From Lentilactobacillus otakiensis DSM 19908 = JCM 15040 (GTDB lineage Bacteria > Bacillota > Bacilli > Lactobacillales > Lactobacillaceae): a stretch of 64,000 bases of DNA. Positions 50,574 through 58,762 of the stretch are shown here, piece by piece. The stretch lies in assembly GCF_001434145.1 (NCBI RefSeq), contig NZ_AZED01000014.1, positions 310,001 through 374,000 of the forward strand. Direction: 5' to 3'. The position numbers and the translations under genes are program-made. The notes beneath the pieces were generated by a model that saw nothing but the letters and a program-made list of their open reading frames with translations, was not told the DNA's origin and searched no databases. Every line of letters starts with the position of its first letter. Position 1 is the first letter of the stretch.

Positions 50574-52973
50574 TTACATAAAATCAAGCGGTTCATTATC
50601 AATCGCAATCTGAAGCCCCTGGCGTTGTTTCTTTTGCGATTGAACCAAGATATCATCCAAAGTGGCTTTTAAATGAGGCTCCTTACGATATTTGATAATG
50701 ATCTGATAGTAATAATGATTGTTAATTCTGGTAATTGTTTTTGGGGTTGGACCAAGAATGATTGCGTTTGGAGAGAGATTTTTCTTCAAAAAATTCATGA
50801 TCCCAAACATTTCCGAGGCCGTTTGGTTCTCACTGGGTGAATTGCCAGTGAGCTTAACGGTGTAGTAGTATGGTGGATATTTGCCGTCATGACGAACCCG
50901 CATTTCAGTTGCGTAAAACTTTTCGTAGTCCTGCGTCTTTGCCAACTGAATCGCATAGTGATCCGGGTTAAAGGTTTGAATAATCACTTCACCGGTTTTA
51001 TCTGCTCGCCCCGAGCGTCCTGACACCTGGGTTAACAGTTCAAAAGTGCGTTCACTGGAACGAAAATCAGGGAATTGCAATGCAGAATCGGCATTCAGAA
51101 CCCCGACTAAGGTGACTTCGGGGAAATCCAGCCCTTTTGCAATCATTTGAGTTCCCAACAAGATATCTGCTTTATGGGCACCAAACTTGTCAATGATCGC
51201 TTCATGCGAGCCCTTTTTGCGAGTGGTATCAACGTCCATTCTCAAAACTCGGGCGGTTGGGAACATATTTTTGACCTGTTCTTCCAACTGCTGACTTCCC
51301 ATGCCATAAAAGCGGATCCGCTTGCTATGACATTTAGGACAAACCGTTGGTACCGGCTCTTTGTGGCCACAGTAATGGCAATTCAGCGTGTGGGTATCTT
51401 TGTGCATCGTTAGTGAAATATCACAGTTGGGACATCTTGGGACGTAACCACAATCCCGACACATCAAGAATGCTGAATAACCACGGCGATTTAATAGTAA
51501 GATCACCTGTTCATGTTTGTCCAACCGGACCTGAATGGCATCCGCCAGTTTTGTCGATAATGCACTATGGTGTTTGGCCATCTCGGTTTTCATGTCAATA
51601 ATCGAAACGTGTGGTAATGCGTGCTGATTGATCCGGTGTGGGAGACTGAGCAGTGTGTAAACGCCTTTCATTGCCCGTGCACGGGATTCCAGAGAAGGGG
51701 TGGCACTTCCCAGGACAACTGGGCAATGATTGTAAGCAGCCCGCCATTTGGCAACATCACGGGTTTGGTAGCGCGGATTGTCAGCCTGTTTATAACTGCT
51801 ATCGTGCTCCTCATCCATAATGATCAGACCAATATTGGTTAGAGGCGCAAAGACGGCCGAACGGACACCAACCACAACCTTCGCTTTACCCTGATTGATC
51901 CGCTGCCATTCATCATAACGTTCACCACTGGACATCGCGCTATGAAGCATTGCGACCTGATCACCGAAACGGCTTCGGATTCTGCCGACAATTTGAGGGG
52001 TCAAGGTAATTTCTGGGACCAACATTAAAGCTGTTCGCCCCATCGCCAGTGCATGCGCAATTGATTGAAGATAGACTTCCGTCTTGCCAGATCCAGTGAC
52101 CCCCTCAAGAAGGAAGACCTGGTCTTTTTTCTGGGAAACAGCTTTTTCAATTGAACTAACCGCCTTTTGCTGATCAGGTTGGAGTTCAAATGGCTTAGTA
52201 GGCGCCACCTCTCTTAAAAATGGGTTACGCACGTGACGCTTTAAAGTGGCGGAAACCCAACCTTTCTTTTCGGCAGTTTTAAGCGTGCCGGCAGTCACCC
52301 CCATCGATTCCCACTTAGTGAGTAATAGTGTATCGTTTGGATGTTGTGACAACGTTTTTAACAACTTAATTTGGCCAATCGCATTCTTGCGAACAGTCTT
52401 GAGGGCCGCTTGAATTTCCTGCTGATCCAGATTGCCTGAATAAGCTTTTAACATAATCGGGCGAGCGTGATTCGTTAAATTATACTCTACGCGAATGTCA
52501 CCCATTTTTTGAAGTTTCAAGATTTCCGCCAAAGTCTGATTATCAAATTGTTGCCGATCATATTCAATTTCAGGCTCGCCATGGAAGATTTCAGGATACT
52601 TAGCACAAATTTGTTGGTTTTTAGCAATTAATTTCTTTTTGCTTTTGGTCCGCATCCCGCCAGGCAACATTGTCTGCAGGCAGCTGATTTTAAATGAGTA
52701 TGTTTGATCTGCCAACCACTGAGCCAGGTCGAGCAGCTCAGGATTGATGACCGGATACAGGTCGATGAGATCCGCAATTGGTTTTAATTTCCCATCAAAA
52801 CTGGAACTATCAGTAATTCCAACAATGAATCCGGTAATTTTTCGGTGACCAAAAGGAACCTGCACTCGCATGCCGGGTTGAATTTGATCAGCCAAATGAT
52901 CCGGAATCGAGTAACTGAACGGACTATTGGTTTGGCGTGTTGGCACGTCAACAATTACTTGAGCAACCTGCAA
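50574..52973 (-). CDS. priA: Primosomal replication protein PriA
   Basis: PriA is the helicase that reloads the replisome at stalled forks. It has 799 residues. The DNA-binding N-terminal domain starts AQVIVDVPTRQTNSPFSYS. The helicase core has LLEGVTGSGKTEVYLQSI (about 290) and IIMDEEHDSSYKQ (about 390). The zinc-binding cysteines are arranged as CRDCGY, CPNCD, CHYCG and CPKC (about 510-555). The true start is TTG 52973, 8 bases after AAAGGAG; the apparent ATG at 52991 lies upstream of that site. It follows coaBC. Confidence 0.96.
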   Translation of the reverse strand: MQVAQVIVDVPTRQTNSPFSYSIPDHLADQIQPGMRVQVPFGHRKITGFIVGITDSSSFDGKLKPIADLIDLYPVINPELLDLAQWLADQTYSFKISCLQTMLPGGMRTKSKKKLIAKNQQICAKYPEIFHGEPEIEYDRQQFDNQTLAEILKLQKMGDIRVEYNLTNHARPIMLKAYSGNLDQQEIQAALKTVRKNAIGQIKLLKTLSQHPNDTLLLTKWESMGVTAGTLKTAEKKGWVSATLKRHVRNPFLREVAPTKPFELQPDQQKAVSSIEKAVSQKKDQVFLLEGVTGSGKTEVYLQSIAHALAMGRTALMLVPEITLTPQIVGRIRSRFGDQVAMLHSAMSSGERYDEWQRINQGKAKVVVGVRSAVFAPLTNIGLIIMDEEHDSSYKQADNPRYQTRDVAKWRAAYNHCPVVLGSATPSLESRARAMKGVYTLLSLPHRINQHALPHVSIIDMKTEMAKHHSALSTKLADAIQVRLDKHEQVILLLNRRGYSAFLMCRDCGYVPRCPNCDISLTMHKDTHTLNCHYCGHKEPVPTVCPKCHSKRIRFYGMGSQQLEEQVKNMFPTARVLRMDVDTTRKKGSHEAIIDKFGAHKADILLGTQMIAKGLDFPEVTLVGVLNADSALQFPDFRSSERTFELLTQVSGRSGRADKTGEVIIQTFNPDHYAIQLAKTQDYEKFYATEMRVRHDGKYPPYYYTVKLTGNSPSENQTASEMFGIMNFLKKNLSPNAIILGPTPKTITRINNHYYYQIIIKYRKEPHLKATLDDILVQSQKKQRQGLQIAIDNEPLDFM

Positions 52974-52991
52974 GGCAGATTCTCCTTTCAT

Positions 52992-54197
52992 TTATTTCTG
53001 AAGTTTGTTTGAAATAATATCAATCAATTGGCTGGCAACCTTGCTCTTACTTTCAATGGTCGTTTTGATTTGCCGACCGTCGGCAAATAAGAAGGTCACT
53101 TGATTGTCGTCTGCGTTGAAACCAATTCCAGCTTGTGAAACATCATTGGCGACAATTAAATCTAAGTTTTTGGACTTAATCTTTTTCTCGGCGTTGGCGA
53201 TTAAATCATTGGTTTCAGCAGCAAAACCGACAACAATTTGGTTCGCTTGCTTGATTGTCGAAATCTCTTTTAGGATATCTGGGTTTCGAACCAGTTCCAA
53301 TGACATGGTTTGATTGTCGGCCGTTTTTTTAATTTTCTTCTTGGCAACTTCGGCAGGGCGATAATCGGCAACTGCCGCCGCCATGACCAGGATATCGGCA
53401 TTTTTAAACTGAGCTTTAACTGCTGCTAATAATTCCGCAGCCGTTTCCACTTTAACCAGTTGAATCCCTTCTGGAGGGGTAATCTGTGGGTTTGCTGCGA
53501 TTAGTGTCACTTCCGCACCTGCTTGTCGGGCTGCAGTGGCAATGGCAAAGCCCATTTTCCCTGAGGAATGATTAGTCAAGTATCGGACAGGATCAAGTGG
53601 CTCGCGGGTGCCCCCAGCAGTGACAACAACCTTTTTGCCAGCAAGCGGACCGGTAGCCGCTGCTGACACATCGATCCAACTGAGAATTTCGTCTGGTTCC
53701 GGCATGCGGCCTTTACCAGAGTATCCTTCAGCAAGGAATCCTTCTGCCGGTTCCATGACATGAATGCCTGCAGTTTTAAGTTCATCAATGTTTCGCTGGG
53801 TGGCAAAGTTAGTCAGCATGTGGGTGTTCATGGCAGGCACCACAAATACCGGACTTGTCATCGTTAATAAGGTGGAAGTGACCATGTTATCAGCAATCCC
53901 GTTAGCCATTTTAGCAATTGTATTGGCAGATGCCGGAGCAACAATTGCCAAATCAGCCGTGTCAGCCATGTTGACATGTGGAATGATTGTCGGATCACTA
54001 CTGGTAAAATCGTTAGTTAAGACTTTATTTTTACTGACAGTTTGAAATGCCAGTGGTGTCACAAATTTTTGCGCAGCTTCACTCATAATGACGTGGACCG
54101 TGTTCTGGCTCTTGACCAATTCACGAACCAGCGTCAAAGACTTGTAAACTGCAATACTGCCTGTCACAAAGACGGCAACATTTTTATTTCGAAACAT
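52992..54197 (-). CDS. coaBC: Bifunctional phosphopantothenoylcysteine decarboxylase/synthetase CoaBC
   Basis: CoaBC makes 4'-phosphopantetheine in CoA synthesis: CoaB joins cysteine to phosphopantothenate and CoaC decarboxylates the product. It has 401 residues. The flavin CoaC domain (about 1-180) has NVAVFVTGSIAVYKSL, ADTADLAIVAPASANTIAKMANGIADN (parts) and PAMNTHM. The CoaB domain has VVVTAGGTREPLDPVRYLTNHSSGKMG (as TAGGTREPLDPVRY, about 192) and LVRNPDILKEI. In the CoaC lid the usual ACGxxGxGRM reads AEGYSGKGRM, so the conserved catalytic cysteine is replaced by Glu. GAGGTGG precedes the ATG. Confidence 0.94.
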   Translation of the reverse strand: MFRNKNVAVFVTGSIAVYKSLTLVRELVKSQNTVHVIMSEAAQKFVTPLAFQTVSKNKVLTNDFTSSDPTIIPHVNMADTADLAIVAPASANTIAKMANGIADNMVTSTLLTMTSPVFVVPAMNTHMLTNFATQRNIDELKTAGIHVMEPAEGFLAEGYSGKGRMPEPDEILSWIDVSAAATGPLAGKKVVVTAGGTREPLDPVRYLTNHSSGKMGFAIATAARQAGAEVTLIAANPQITPPEGIQLVKVETAAELLAAVKAQFKNADILVMAAAVADYRPAEVAKKKIKKTADNQTMSLELVRNPDILKEISTIKQANQIVVGFAAETNDLIANAEKKIKSKNLDLIVANDVSQAGIGFNADDNQVTFLFADGRQIKTTIESKSKVASQLIDIISNKLQK

Positions 54198-54227
54198 TTT
54201 TCCACCTCGTTTCAGATTTCCTCTTTT

Positions 54228-54237
54228 ATTGTACCAA
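54228..54237 (-). promoter_or_regulatory. Extended -10 promoter of coaBC
   Basis: On the - strand TTGG-TACAAT gives an extended -10 (TGn before TACAAT, 54233-54228); a clear -35 is absent. Confidence 0.5.
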
Positions 54238-54309
54238 ATCTAGGCGAGATAAAAACGACGAGTGCCTTGAAAGTTCTGTGATTTGCATGAATAGCTGACA
54301 TTTTCATGA

Positions 54310-54348
54310 AAAAAAGACTGAAGACAAAACATTTGTTTTGCCTCAGTC
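54310..54348 (-). terminator. Terminator after rpoZ
   Basis: On the - strand GACTGAGGCAAAAC (54348-54335) pairs with GTTTTGTCTTCAGTC (54330-54316), followed by T7. Confidence 0.85.
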
Positions 54349-54364
54349 CCTTCATTAGTAATTA

Positions 54365-54577
54365 TTATTCAAAGTCTTTTGCTTTAGGATCAATCTTCAA
54401 AACGCCAGCAGCAATTTCTTCCAAAGCTTTTCCAACTGACTTTTGTGATTTATAGCTATCCAATAATGGCTTAGCACCAGCATCTAATTCATGTGCACGT
54501 TTGCTGGCAAGGGCAATTAATGAATAACGGGAATCAATCTTATCTAACAATTTATCAACAGATGGGTAAAGTAACAT
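54365..54577 (-). CDS. rpoZ: RNA polymerase omega subunit
   Basis: Omega helps fold the beta' subunit of RNA polymerase. It has 70 residues. [30 protein letters not shown] contains the family core ([17 protein letters not shown], about 17-33), and [14 protein letters not shown] (about 47) is the C-terminal signature. GGAG precedes the ATG and the gene starts immediately after gmk, the standard gmk-rpoZ pairing. A strong terminator follows, separating it from coaBC. Confidence 0.95.
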   Translation of the reverse strand: MLLYPSVDKLLDKIDSRYSLIALASKRAHELDAGAKPLLDSYKSQKSVGKALEEIAAGVLKIDPKAKDFE

Positions 54578-54578
54578 A

Positions 54579-55193
54579 TTATTTATCTCCTAACATTGAT
54601 TCATAATCGGGCATGACCCGAGCGACTTTTAATCGTTCACTTCTAATAATTGACTTGATTCGGTCAACGGCCAAAGGCACCTTGTCATTCAAAACAGCAT
54701 AATCATAGTTTCGCATCATACTGATTTCATTAACGGCCTTCTTGATTCGTTTGTTAATGACATCCATCTTGTCGGTTCCACGACCAACTAACCGATGTTT
54801 TAACTCCATCAAATCTGGTGGGGTTAAGAAGACAAAGACAGCATCAGGTACATTGGCTCGAACCTGCATGGCACCGTTAACTTCGATTTCAAGAAAAACG
54901 TCTTTGCCGGCTTCCAAGGTCTCATTAACATATTTTAATGGCGTACCGTAGTAGTTGTCAACATACTTGGCGTATTCGAGCATTTCACCATTCTGAATGT
55001 TCTCTTCGAACTGCTCTTTAGAAACAAAATAATAATCGACACCATTTTTTTCACCAGGGCGCGGCTTTCTGGTCGTCATTGAAGTCGAGTATTCAAAATC
55101 GACATCCGGCTCCTCAAATAACGCTTTTCGTACCGTTCCCTTACCAACGCCGGACGGTCCTGATAAAACAATCAACATTCCTCTTTTAGCCAT
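54579..55193 (-). CDS. gmk: Guanylate kinase
   Basis: Gmk phosphorylates GMP to GDP. It has 204 residues. The P-loop is [16 protein letters not shown] (about 10-25). [22 protein letters not shown] (parts [11 protein letters not shown] and GVDYYFV, about 37) binds GMP, and [22 protein letters not shown] (as RIKKAVNEI, about 140) is the lid region. AAGGGA precedes the ATG. It has its own promoter and heads gmk-rpoZ, divergent from the LexA-box gene at 55357. Confidence 0.96.
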   Translation of the reverse strand: MAKRGMLIVLSGPSGVGKGTVRKALFEEPDVDFEYSTSMTTRKPRPGEKNGVDYYFVSKEQFEENIQNGEMLEYAKYVDNYYGTPLKYVNETLEAGKDVFLEIEVNGAMQVRANVPDAVFVFLTPPDLMELKHRLVGRGTDKMDVINKRIKKAVNEISMMRNYDYAVLNDKVPLAVDRIKSIIRSERLKVARVMPDYESMLGDK

Positions 55194-55229
55194 CGAAAAA
55201 ATCCCTTCAATTATTTTGTAATACCTGCT

Positions 55230-55258
55230 ATTATCGCGCTTTTTAGGTGATTTGACAA
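55230..55258 (-). promoter_or_regulatory. Promoter of gmk-rpoZ
   Basis: On the - strand TTGTCA (55258-55253) and GATAAT (55235-55230) are 17 bp apart. Confidence 0.75.
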
Positions 55259-55295
55259 GTCCTGGTCACCTGGATAAAGAATTTGAATTTAGGGG

Positions 55296-55324
55296 TTGCG
55301 TTTTAGAACGAATGTTCGTATAAT
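55296..55324 (+). promoter_or_regulatory. Promoter of the YolD-like gene
   Basis: TTGCGT (55296-55301) and a perfect TATAAT (55319-55324) are 17 bp apart. A LexA box fills the spacer. Confidence 0.85.
55305..55318 (+). promoter_or_regulatory. LexA (SOS) box 1
   Basis: AGAACGAATGTTCG matches the Gram-positive LexA consensus CGAAC-N4-GTTCG at all but the first base and lies wholly between -35 and -10. Confidence 0.8.
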
Positions 55325-55331
55325 GAAAGCA

Positions 55332-55345
55332 CAAACAAATGTTCG
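55332..55345 (+). promoter_or_regulatory. LexA (SOS) box 2
   Basis: CAAACAAATGTTCG matches the LexA consensus with one change (second base). It is centred 27 bp after box 1, in the untranslated leader. Confidence 0.7.
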
Positions 55346-55356
55346 GGGTGAACAAA

Positions 55357-55662
55357 ATGCAAAACAAACAATCATATCTATCAGAAATTACCAAGACGTT
55401 TATCAACAACTATGACCGCTTCTTTGAAATCGTTCGGAACACTCGTCAGATCAAGCAAATGCCAACCTTCCAGATTAACTACTTTATCAAGCAAACACTT
55501 GAAAACAACTTTCCAGTCACAATTGAATTCAATGATCAAGACGTTGAACAATCCGGATACTTATCCAAAATTTCAGATGATCGATATTTACTCACGTCAG
55601 ATGATAATCGGTTAACTCGGATCATTCGGGTGGCTGAAATTAAAGCAATTCGAAAATATTAA
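55357..55662 (+). CDS. YolD-like small protein under predicted LexA control
   Basis: This 101-residue protein has no certain family. Its C-terminal half, PVTIEFNDQDVEQSGYLSKISDDRYLL followed by VAEIKAIRKY (about 52-101; read here as two parts), has the alternating pattern of a small beta-barrel and resembles YolD-like proteins, which accompany SOS-induced Y-family polymerases in Bacillus. The N-terminal half (SYLSEITKTFINNYDRFFEIVRN) is helical. The start is ATG 55357, 6 bases after GGGGTG; an upstream in-frame ATG at 55339 overlaps that site. Two LexA boxes in its promoter point to DNA-damage induction. No polymerase gene is adjacent; recN converges downstream. Function remains unproven. Confidence 0.8.
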   Translation: MQNKQSYLSEITKTFINNYDRFFEIVRNTRQIKQMPTFQINYFIKQTLENNFPVTIEFNDQDVEQSGYLSKISDDRYLLTSDDNRLTRIIRVAEIKAIRKY

Positions 55663-55685
55663 ATCACCGTTTCAGGTAATATTTA

Positions 55686-55725
55686 AGGGGAACCACGCTG
55701 TAAAGCGCTGGCTCCCCTATTTTTG
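55686..55725. terminator. Bidirectional terminator between the YolD-like gene and recN
   Basis: AGGGG (55686-55690) with CCCCT (55714-55718) close a stem that continues through CCA/TGG, followed by ATTTTTG on the + strand and A-rich sequence on the other side. Confidence 0.75.
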
Positions 55726-57426
55726 TTATGCCTTAATTTTTTGTTTCTCTTCATCAGCCAGCTTCAGCAATTCGCTGGCATGTTCTTTAGTTAATTTGGT
55801 AATTGCAGTTCCAGATAACATTCGAGATATCTCAGCGACGCTTTGGGCCGTGGTTAACTCGGTGATGGTCGTTGTCGTTCGATTATCCGAGACTTGTTTT
55901 TCAATAAAGTAGTGGTGATCGCTCATTGCTGCCACCTGCGGTAAATGCGTAATACATAAAACTTGGGACTTTTGAGAAATGGTATAAATTTTGTTACCAA
56001 TCGCCTGAGCAACGCGACCCGATACACCCGTGTCGACTTCATCAAAAATGATTGAGGTGACGCCAGCCGCTTTAGCGAACATTGTCTTCAATGCCAGCAT
56101 GATCCGTGACAACTCCCCACCGGATGCTGATTTAACCAATGGCAGCATTTTTTCGCCCGGATTGGTTTGAATGTAAAATTCAACTCGATCTGCGCCGAGG
56201 CGATTTAGTGCCCGGTTCTGCTGAATGTTGACTTCAAAGACAGCCTTATCCATATATAGATCGGAAAGTTGTTGATGGACAGCTTCTTCAAGCTTTTTAG
56301 CCCAACGGTGACGAATATCAGTCATTTTGGTAGCTGACTTAATCAAAACTGCTTTAATTTCAGCCAACTGTTTATCCAAATCATCGTTAGCTTCGGCATC
56401 TCCAGACATTTGTTTGAGTTCCTGCTTGATTTTAGCTAAGTATGCTAAAATTTGCGCAACTGAATCCCCATACTTGTGCTTTAACTGATAAATGGTGTTC
56501 AAACGCTGCTCAACTTGATCCAAACGATCCTGGTCGAACTCGAGATTATTTAATTGATCTGAAATCTGACTGGCGACATCTTGCAAGGCAAAGAAAGCCC
56601 CAGACAGATTATCAGAGATCGTTTTGTACTCCGGATCCAAATCTTCAATATCCTGCATTGAACTCATTGCCGAACCAATCGAATCAATTGATCCAGTGGC
56701 ATCCTCATCGCCGTTAATACCTTCATAGCTGGCCAATAATGCATCATGAATTTTTTGGAAATTATTCAAACGGTCTCTTTCGGCAACCAAATTGGTATCT
56801 TCGTTCTCATGAAGATCCGCAGCTTCAATTTCTTTGATTTGGAATTTCAGCATATCGACGCGTTGGGCCCATTCTTTTTCGTTTTGGTGTTTTTTTTCAT
56901 TAAGATTACGCAGCTTGATGAACTGATCGTATTTTTCTTGATAAGATTCCAGCACAGGTGTCAGTTCATCTTCAGCAAAATCATCCAATAACTGAATATG
57001 GCGTTCTGGACGCATGAGTTCTTGATGGTCATTTTGACCTTGAATGTCAACAATCGTTTCACCAATGCGCTTCAAGGTGGCAATGTTAACCATGATCCCG
57101 TTGACCCGGCAACTATTTCTGCCATTAGCGAAGATAACCCGTTCGATAATCACATTCCCATCGCTGTGATCGATACCCAAATCATCCAGCACACTGTAAG
57201 TTGGGTTGTCATCATGCAAAATAAAGTTTCCCTGGATGACGGCCTTGGTCGCTCCAGTACGAATAAGGTCGTGTGACCCCCGTCCACCAACCAGGAGCCC
57301 CACGGCATCGATGATAATTGATTTACCAGCACCAGTTTCACCCGTTAAGACGGTCATCCCTGCCTGGAAATCAATATCTAAATGTTCAATGATTGCAAAA
57401 TCTGTAATTGATAATTCTAGTAACAT
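55726..57426 (-). CDS. recN: DNA repair protein RecN
   Basis: RecN is an SMC-like ATPase that gathers double-strand break ends for recombination. It has 566 residues. Walker A is LTGETGAGKSIIIDAVGLL (about 28). Coiled coils span about 155-235 and 275-365. The C-terminal head has the signature SASGGELSRIMLALK (about 430), Walker B IIFDEVDTGVSGRVA (about 457) and CITHLPQVAAMSDHHY (about 492). GAGAGG precedes the ATG. It follows argR with a 22-base gap and converges on the LexA-box gene; recN itself is often SOS-induced in bacteria, but no LexA box was seen at its own start. Confidence 0.96.
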   Translation of the reverse strand: MLLELSITDFAIIEHLDIDFQAGMTVLTGETGAGKSIIIDAVGLLVGGRGSHDLIRTGATKAVIQGNFILHDDNPTYSVLDDLGIDHSDGNVIIERVIFANGRNSCRVNGIMVNIATLKRIGETIVDIQGQNDHQELMRPERHIQLLDDFAEDELTPVLESYQEKYDQFIKLRNLNEKKHQNEKEWAQRVDMLKFQIKEIEAADLHENEDTNLVAERDRLNNFQKIHDALLASYEGINGDEDATGSIDSIGSAMSSMQDIEDLDPEYKTISDNLSGAFFALQDVASQISDQLNNLEFDQDRLDQVEQRLNTIYQLKHKYGDSVAQILAYLAKIKQELKQMSGDAEANDDLDKQLAEIKAVLIKSATKMTDIRHRWAKKLEEAVHQQLSDLYMDKAVFEVNIQQNRALNRLGADRVEFYIQTNPGEKMLPLVKSASGGELSRIMLALKTMFAKAAGVTSIIFDEVDTGVSGRVAQAIGNKIYTISQKSQVLCITHLPQVAAMSDHHYFIEKQVSDNRTTTTITELTTAQSVAEISRMLSGTAITKLTKEHASELLKLADEEKQKIKA

Positions 57427-57448
57427 GGATTAAACCTCTCAATGACTG

Positions 57449-57907
57449 CTAATCGGTGCCCAGCATATTGTTAATCTGGTTGCGAACGTTAACGGCATCC
57501 TCATCTGTTTTTCCAATAATTAAAACTGTATTGTCATCGCCAAGGGTGCCAAAAATCCCACTGTAGTTCATTTGATACATCAAACTTGAAATGACTGGAC
57601 CGCTTCCGGGTAAAACCTTCATAAAAACGAGTTTGTCCTGAGAATCAACCGACACAAAAGAATCCCGAATCGTTTGAACAAGTTTCTTTTCAGTATCAAT
57701 GTTTTTCTGGGTTGGCAGACTGTATCGATAACCACCAGTAACGGATGGAACTTTGACCAGCTGCATATCCTTAATGTCTCGAGAAACAGTGGCTTGAGTA
57801 ACTTTGATTCCCTGTTTATCCAACAATGAAACAAAGTCCTCCTGTCTTTGAATATTATTACTTGTAAGTAATTGTTTAATCAATCTTTGGCGTTCTTTTT
57901 TGCGCAT
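57449..57907 (-). CDS. argR: Arginine repressor ArgR
   Basis: ArgR is a hexameric arginine-responsive regulator of arginine genes. It has 152 residues. The N-terminal winged helix has SNNIQRQEDFVSLLDKQGIKVTQATVSRDIKDM (as QGIKVTQATVSRDIKDM, about 32-48) with the SRDI motif. The C-terminal oligomerisation domain ends with the arginine-site segment FGTLGDDNTVLIIGKTDEDA (about 119). GGGGGTG precedes the ATG. A likely ARG box lies directly upstream. In Firmicutes this gene position (between tlyA and recN) usually marks the AhrC-type regulator. Confidence 0.94.
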   Translation of the reverse strand: MRKKERQRLIKQLLTSNNIQRQEDFVSLLDKQGIKVTQATVSRDIKDMQLVKVPSVTGGYRYSLPTQKNIDTEKKLVQTIRDSFVSVDSQDKLVFMKVLPGSGPVISSLMYQMNYSGIFGTLGDDNTVLIIGKTDEDAVNVRNQINNMLGTD

Positions 57908-57927
57908 GAATACACCCCCAATAGTAA

Positions 57928-57945
57928 ATTGAATAAAAATACAGA
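57928..57945. promoter_or_regulatory. Putative ARG box (ArgR operator)
   Basis: ATTGAATAAAAATACAGA fits the consensus TNTGAATWWWWATTCANW at 16 of 18 positions. It lies between the tlyA stop and the argR ribosome binding site, suggesting autoregulation. Confidence 0.6.
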
Positions 57946-58761
57946 TTATGATCCCTTTAACTCAGAATAAGCGTTCTCAATGACTTTTTCAATCGAAACA
58001 TTTGCTGACATGCGTGGTTCATCGTCAGATTCCAGTTCGACTAGGAATTCGATATTCCCAGCACCACCTTTAATTGGTGAGAAATCAAGGTTCTGAACGG
58101 AATATCCGTTGGCAACCGCAAAATTCAAGATCTTTTCAAGTACCATTTTATGCACTGCGGGATCTTTAACGATGCCGTGTTTACCAACATTTGATTTACC
58201 AGCCTCAAATTGTGGCTTGATCAAAGCGACTACATGACCATTTTTCTTAATAATGTTTTTTAATGGTGGCAAAATTAATTCCAGTGAGATGAAGGAAACA
58301 TCAATTGAGGCAAATTCAGGTTGCCCATGGGTAAAATCAGCTAACTTGCTGTAACGGAAATTGGTGTGTTCCATCACAACCACGCGGGGGTCTTCCCGCA
58401 GCTTCCAAACGAGTTGATTACTGCCGACATCTAGGGCATAACTTAGCTTGGCACCGTTTTGCAGCATGACATCGGTAAAACCACCGGTTGATGACCCAAT
58501 ATCAAGGACCGTCATTCCTTTGACGTCAAGATTGAATACCTTTAATGCTTTTTCAAGTTTTAAGCCGCCACGGCTTACATAAGGCATTGGCTTACCCTTG
58601 AGATGCAAATCGGTATCCACTGGAATTTTAGTTCCAGGTTTATCCAGCCGTTCTTCATTATCCCCTAAGATTTCTCCAGCCATTACAGCCCGCTTTGCTT
58701 TTTCACGGGTGTCAAATAACCCCTGAGTTACTAACAATACATCGACTCGTTGCTTTTCCAT
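57946..58761 (-). CDS. tlyA: TlyA-family rRNA (cytidine-2'-O)-methyltransferase
   Basis: TlyA-type enzymes methylate ribose groups on 16S and 23S rRNA. It has 271 residues. The S4-like RNA-binding domain opens it: RVDVLLVTQGLFDTREKAKRAVMAG (as DVLLVTQGLFDTREKAKRA, about 6). The Rossmann methyltransferase has LDIGSSTGGFTDVMLQNGA (about 81) and FASIDVSFISLELILP (about 144). The start is ATG 58761, one base after the ispA stop; a longer frame overlaps ispA. The name haemolysin in older annotation is not supported by sequence. It precedes argR and recN. Confidence 0.94.
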   Translation of the reverse strand: MEKQRVDVLLVTQGLFDTREKAKRAVMAGEILGDNEERLDKPGTKIPVDTDLHLKGKPMPYVSRGGLKLEKALKVFNLDVKGMTVLDIGSSTGGFTDVMLQNGAKLSYALDVGSNQLVWKLREDPRVVVMEHTNFRYSKLADFTHGQPEFASIDVSFISLELILPPLKNIIKKNGHVVALIKPQFEAGKSNVGKHGIVKDPAVHKMVLEKILNFAVANGYSVQNLDFSPIKGGAGNIEFLVELESDDEPRMSANVSIEKVIENAYSELKGS

Positions 58762-58762
58762 A

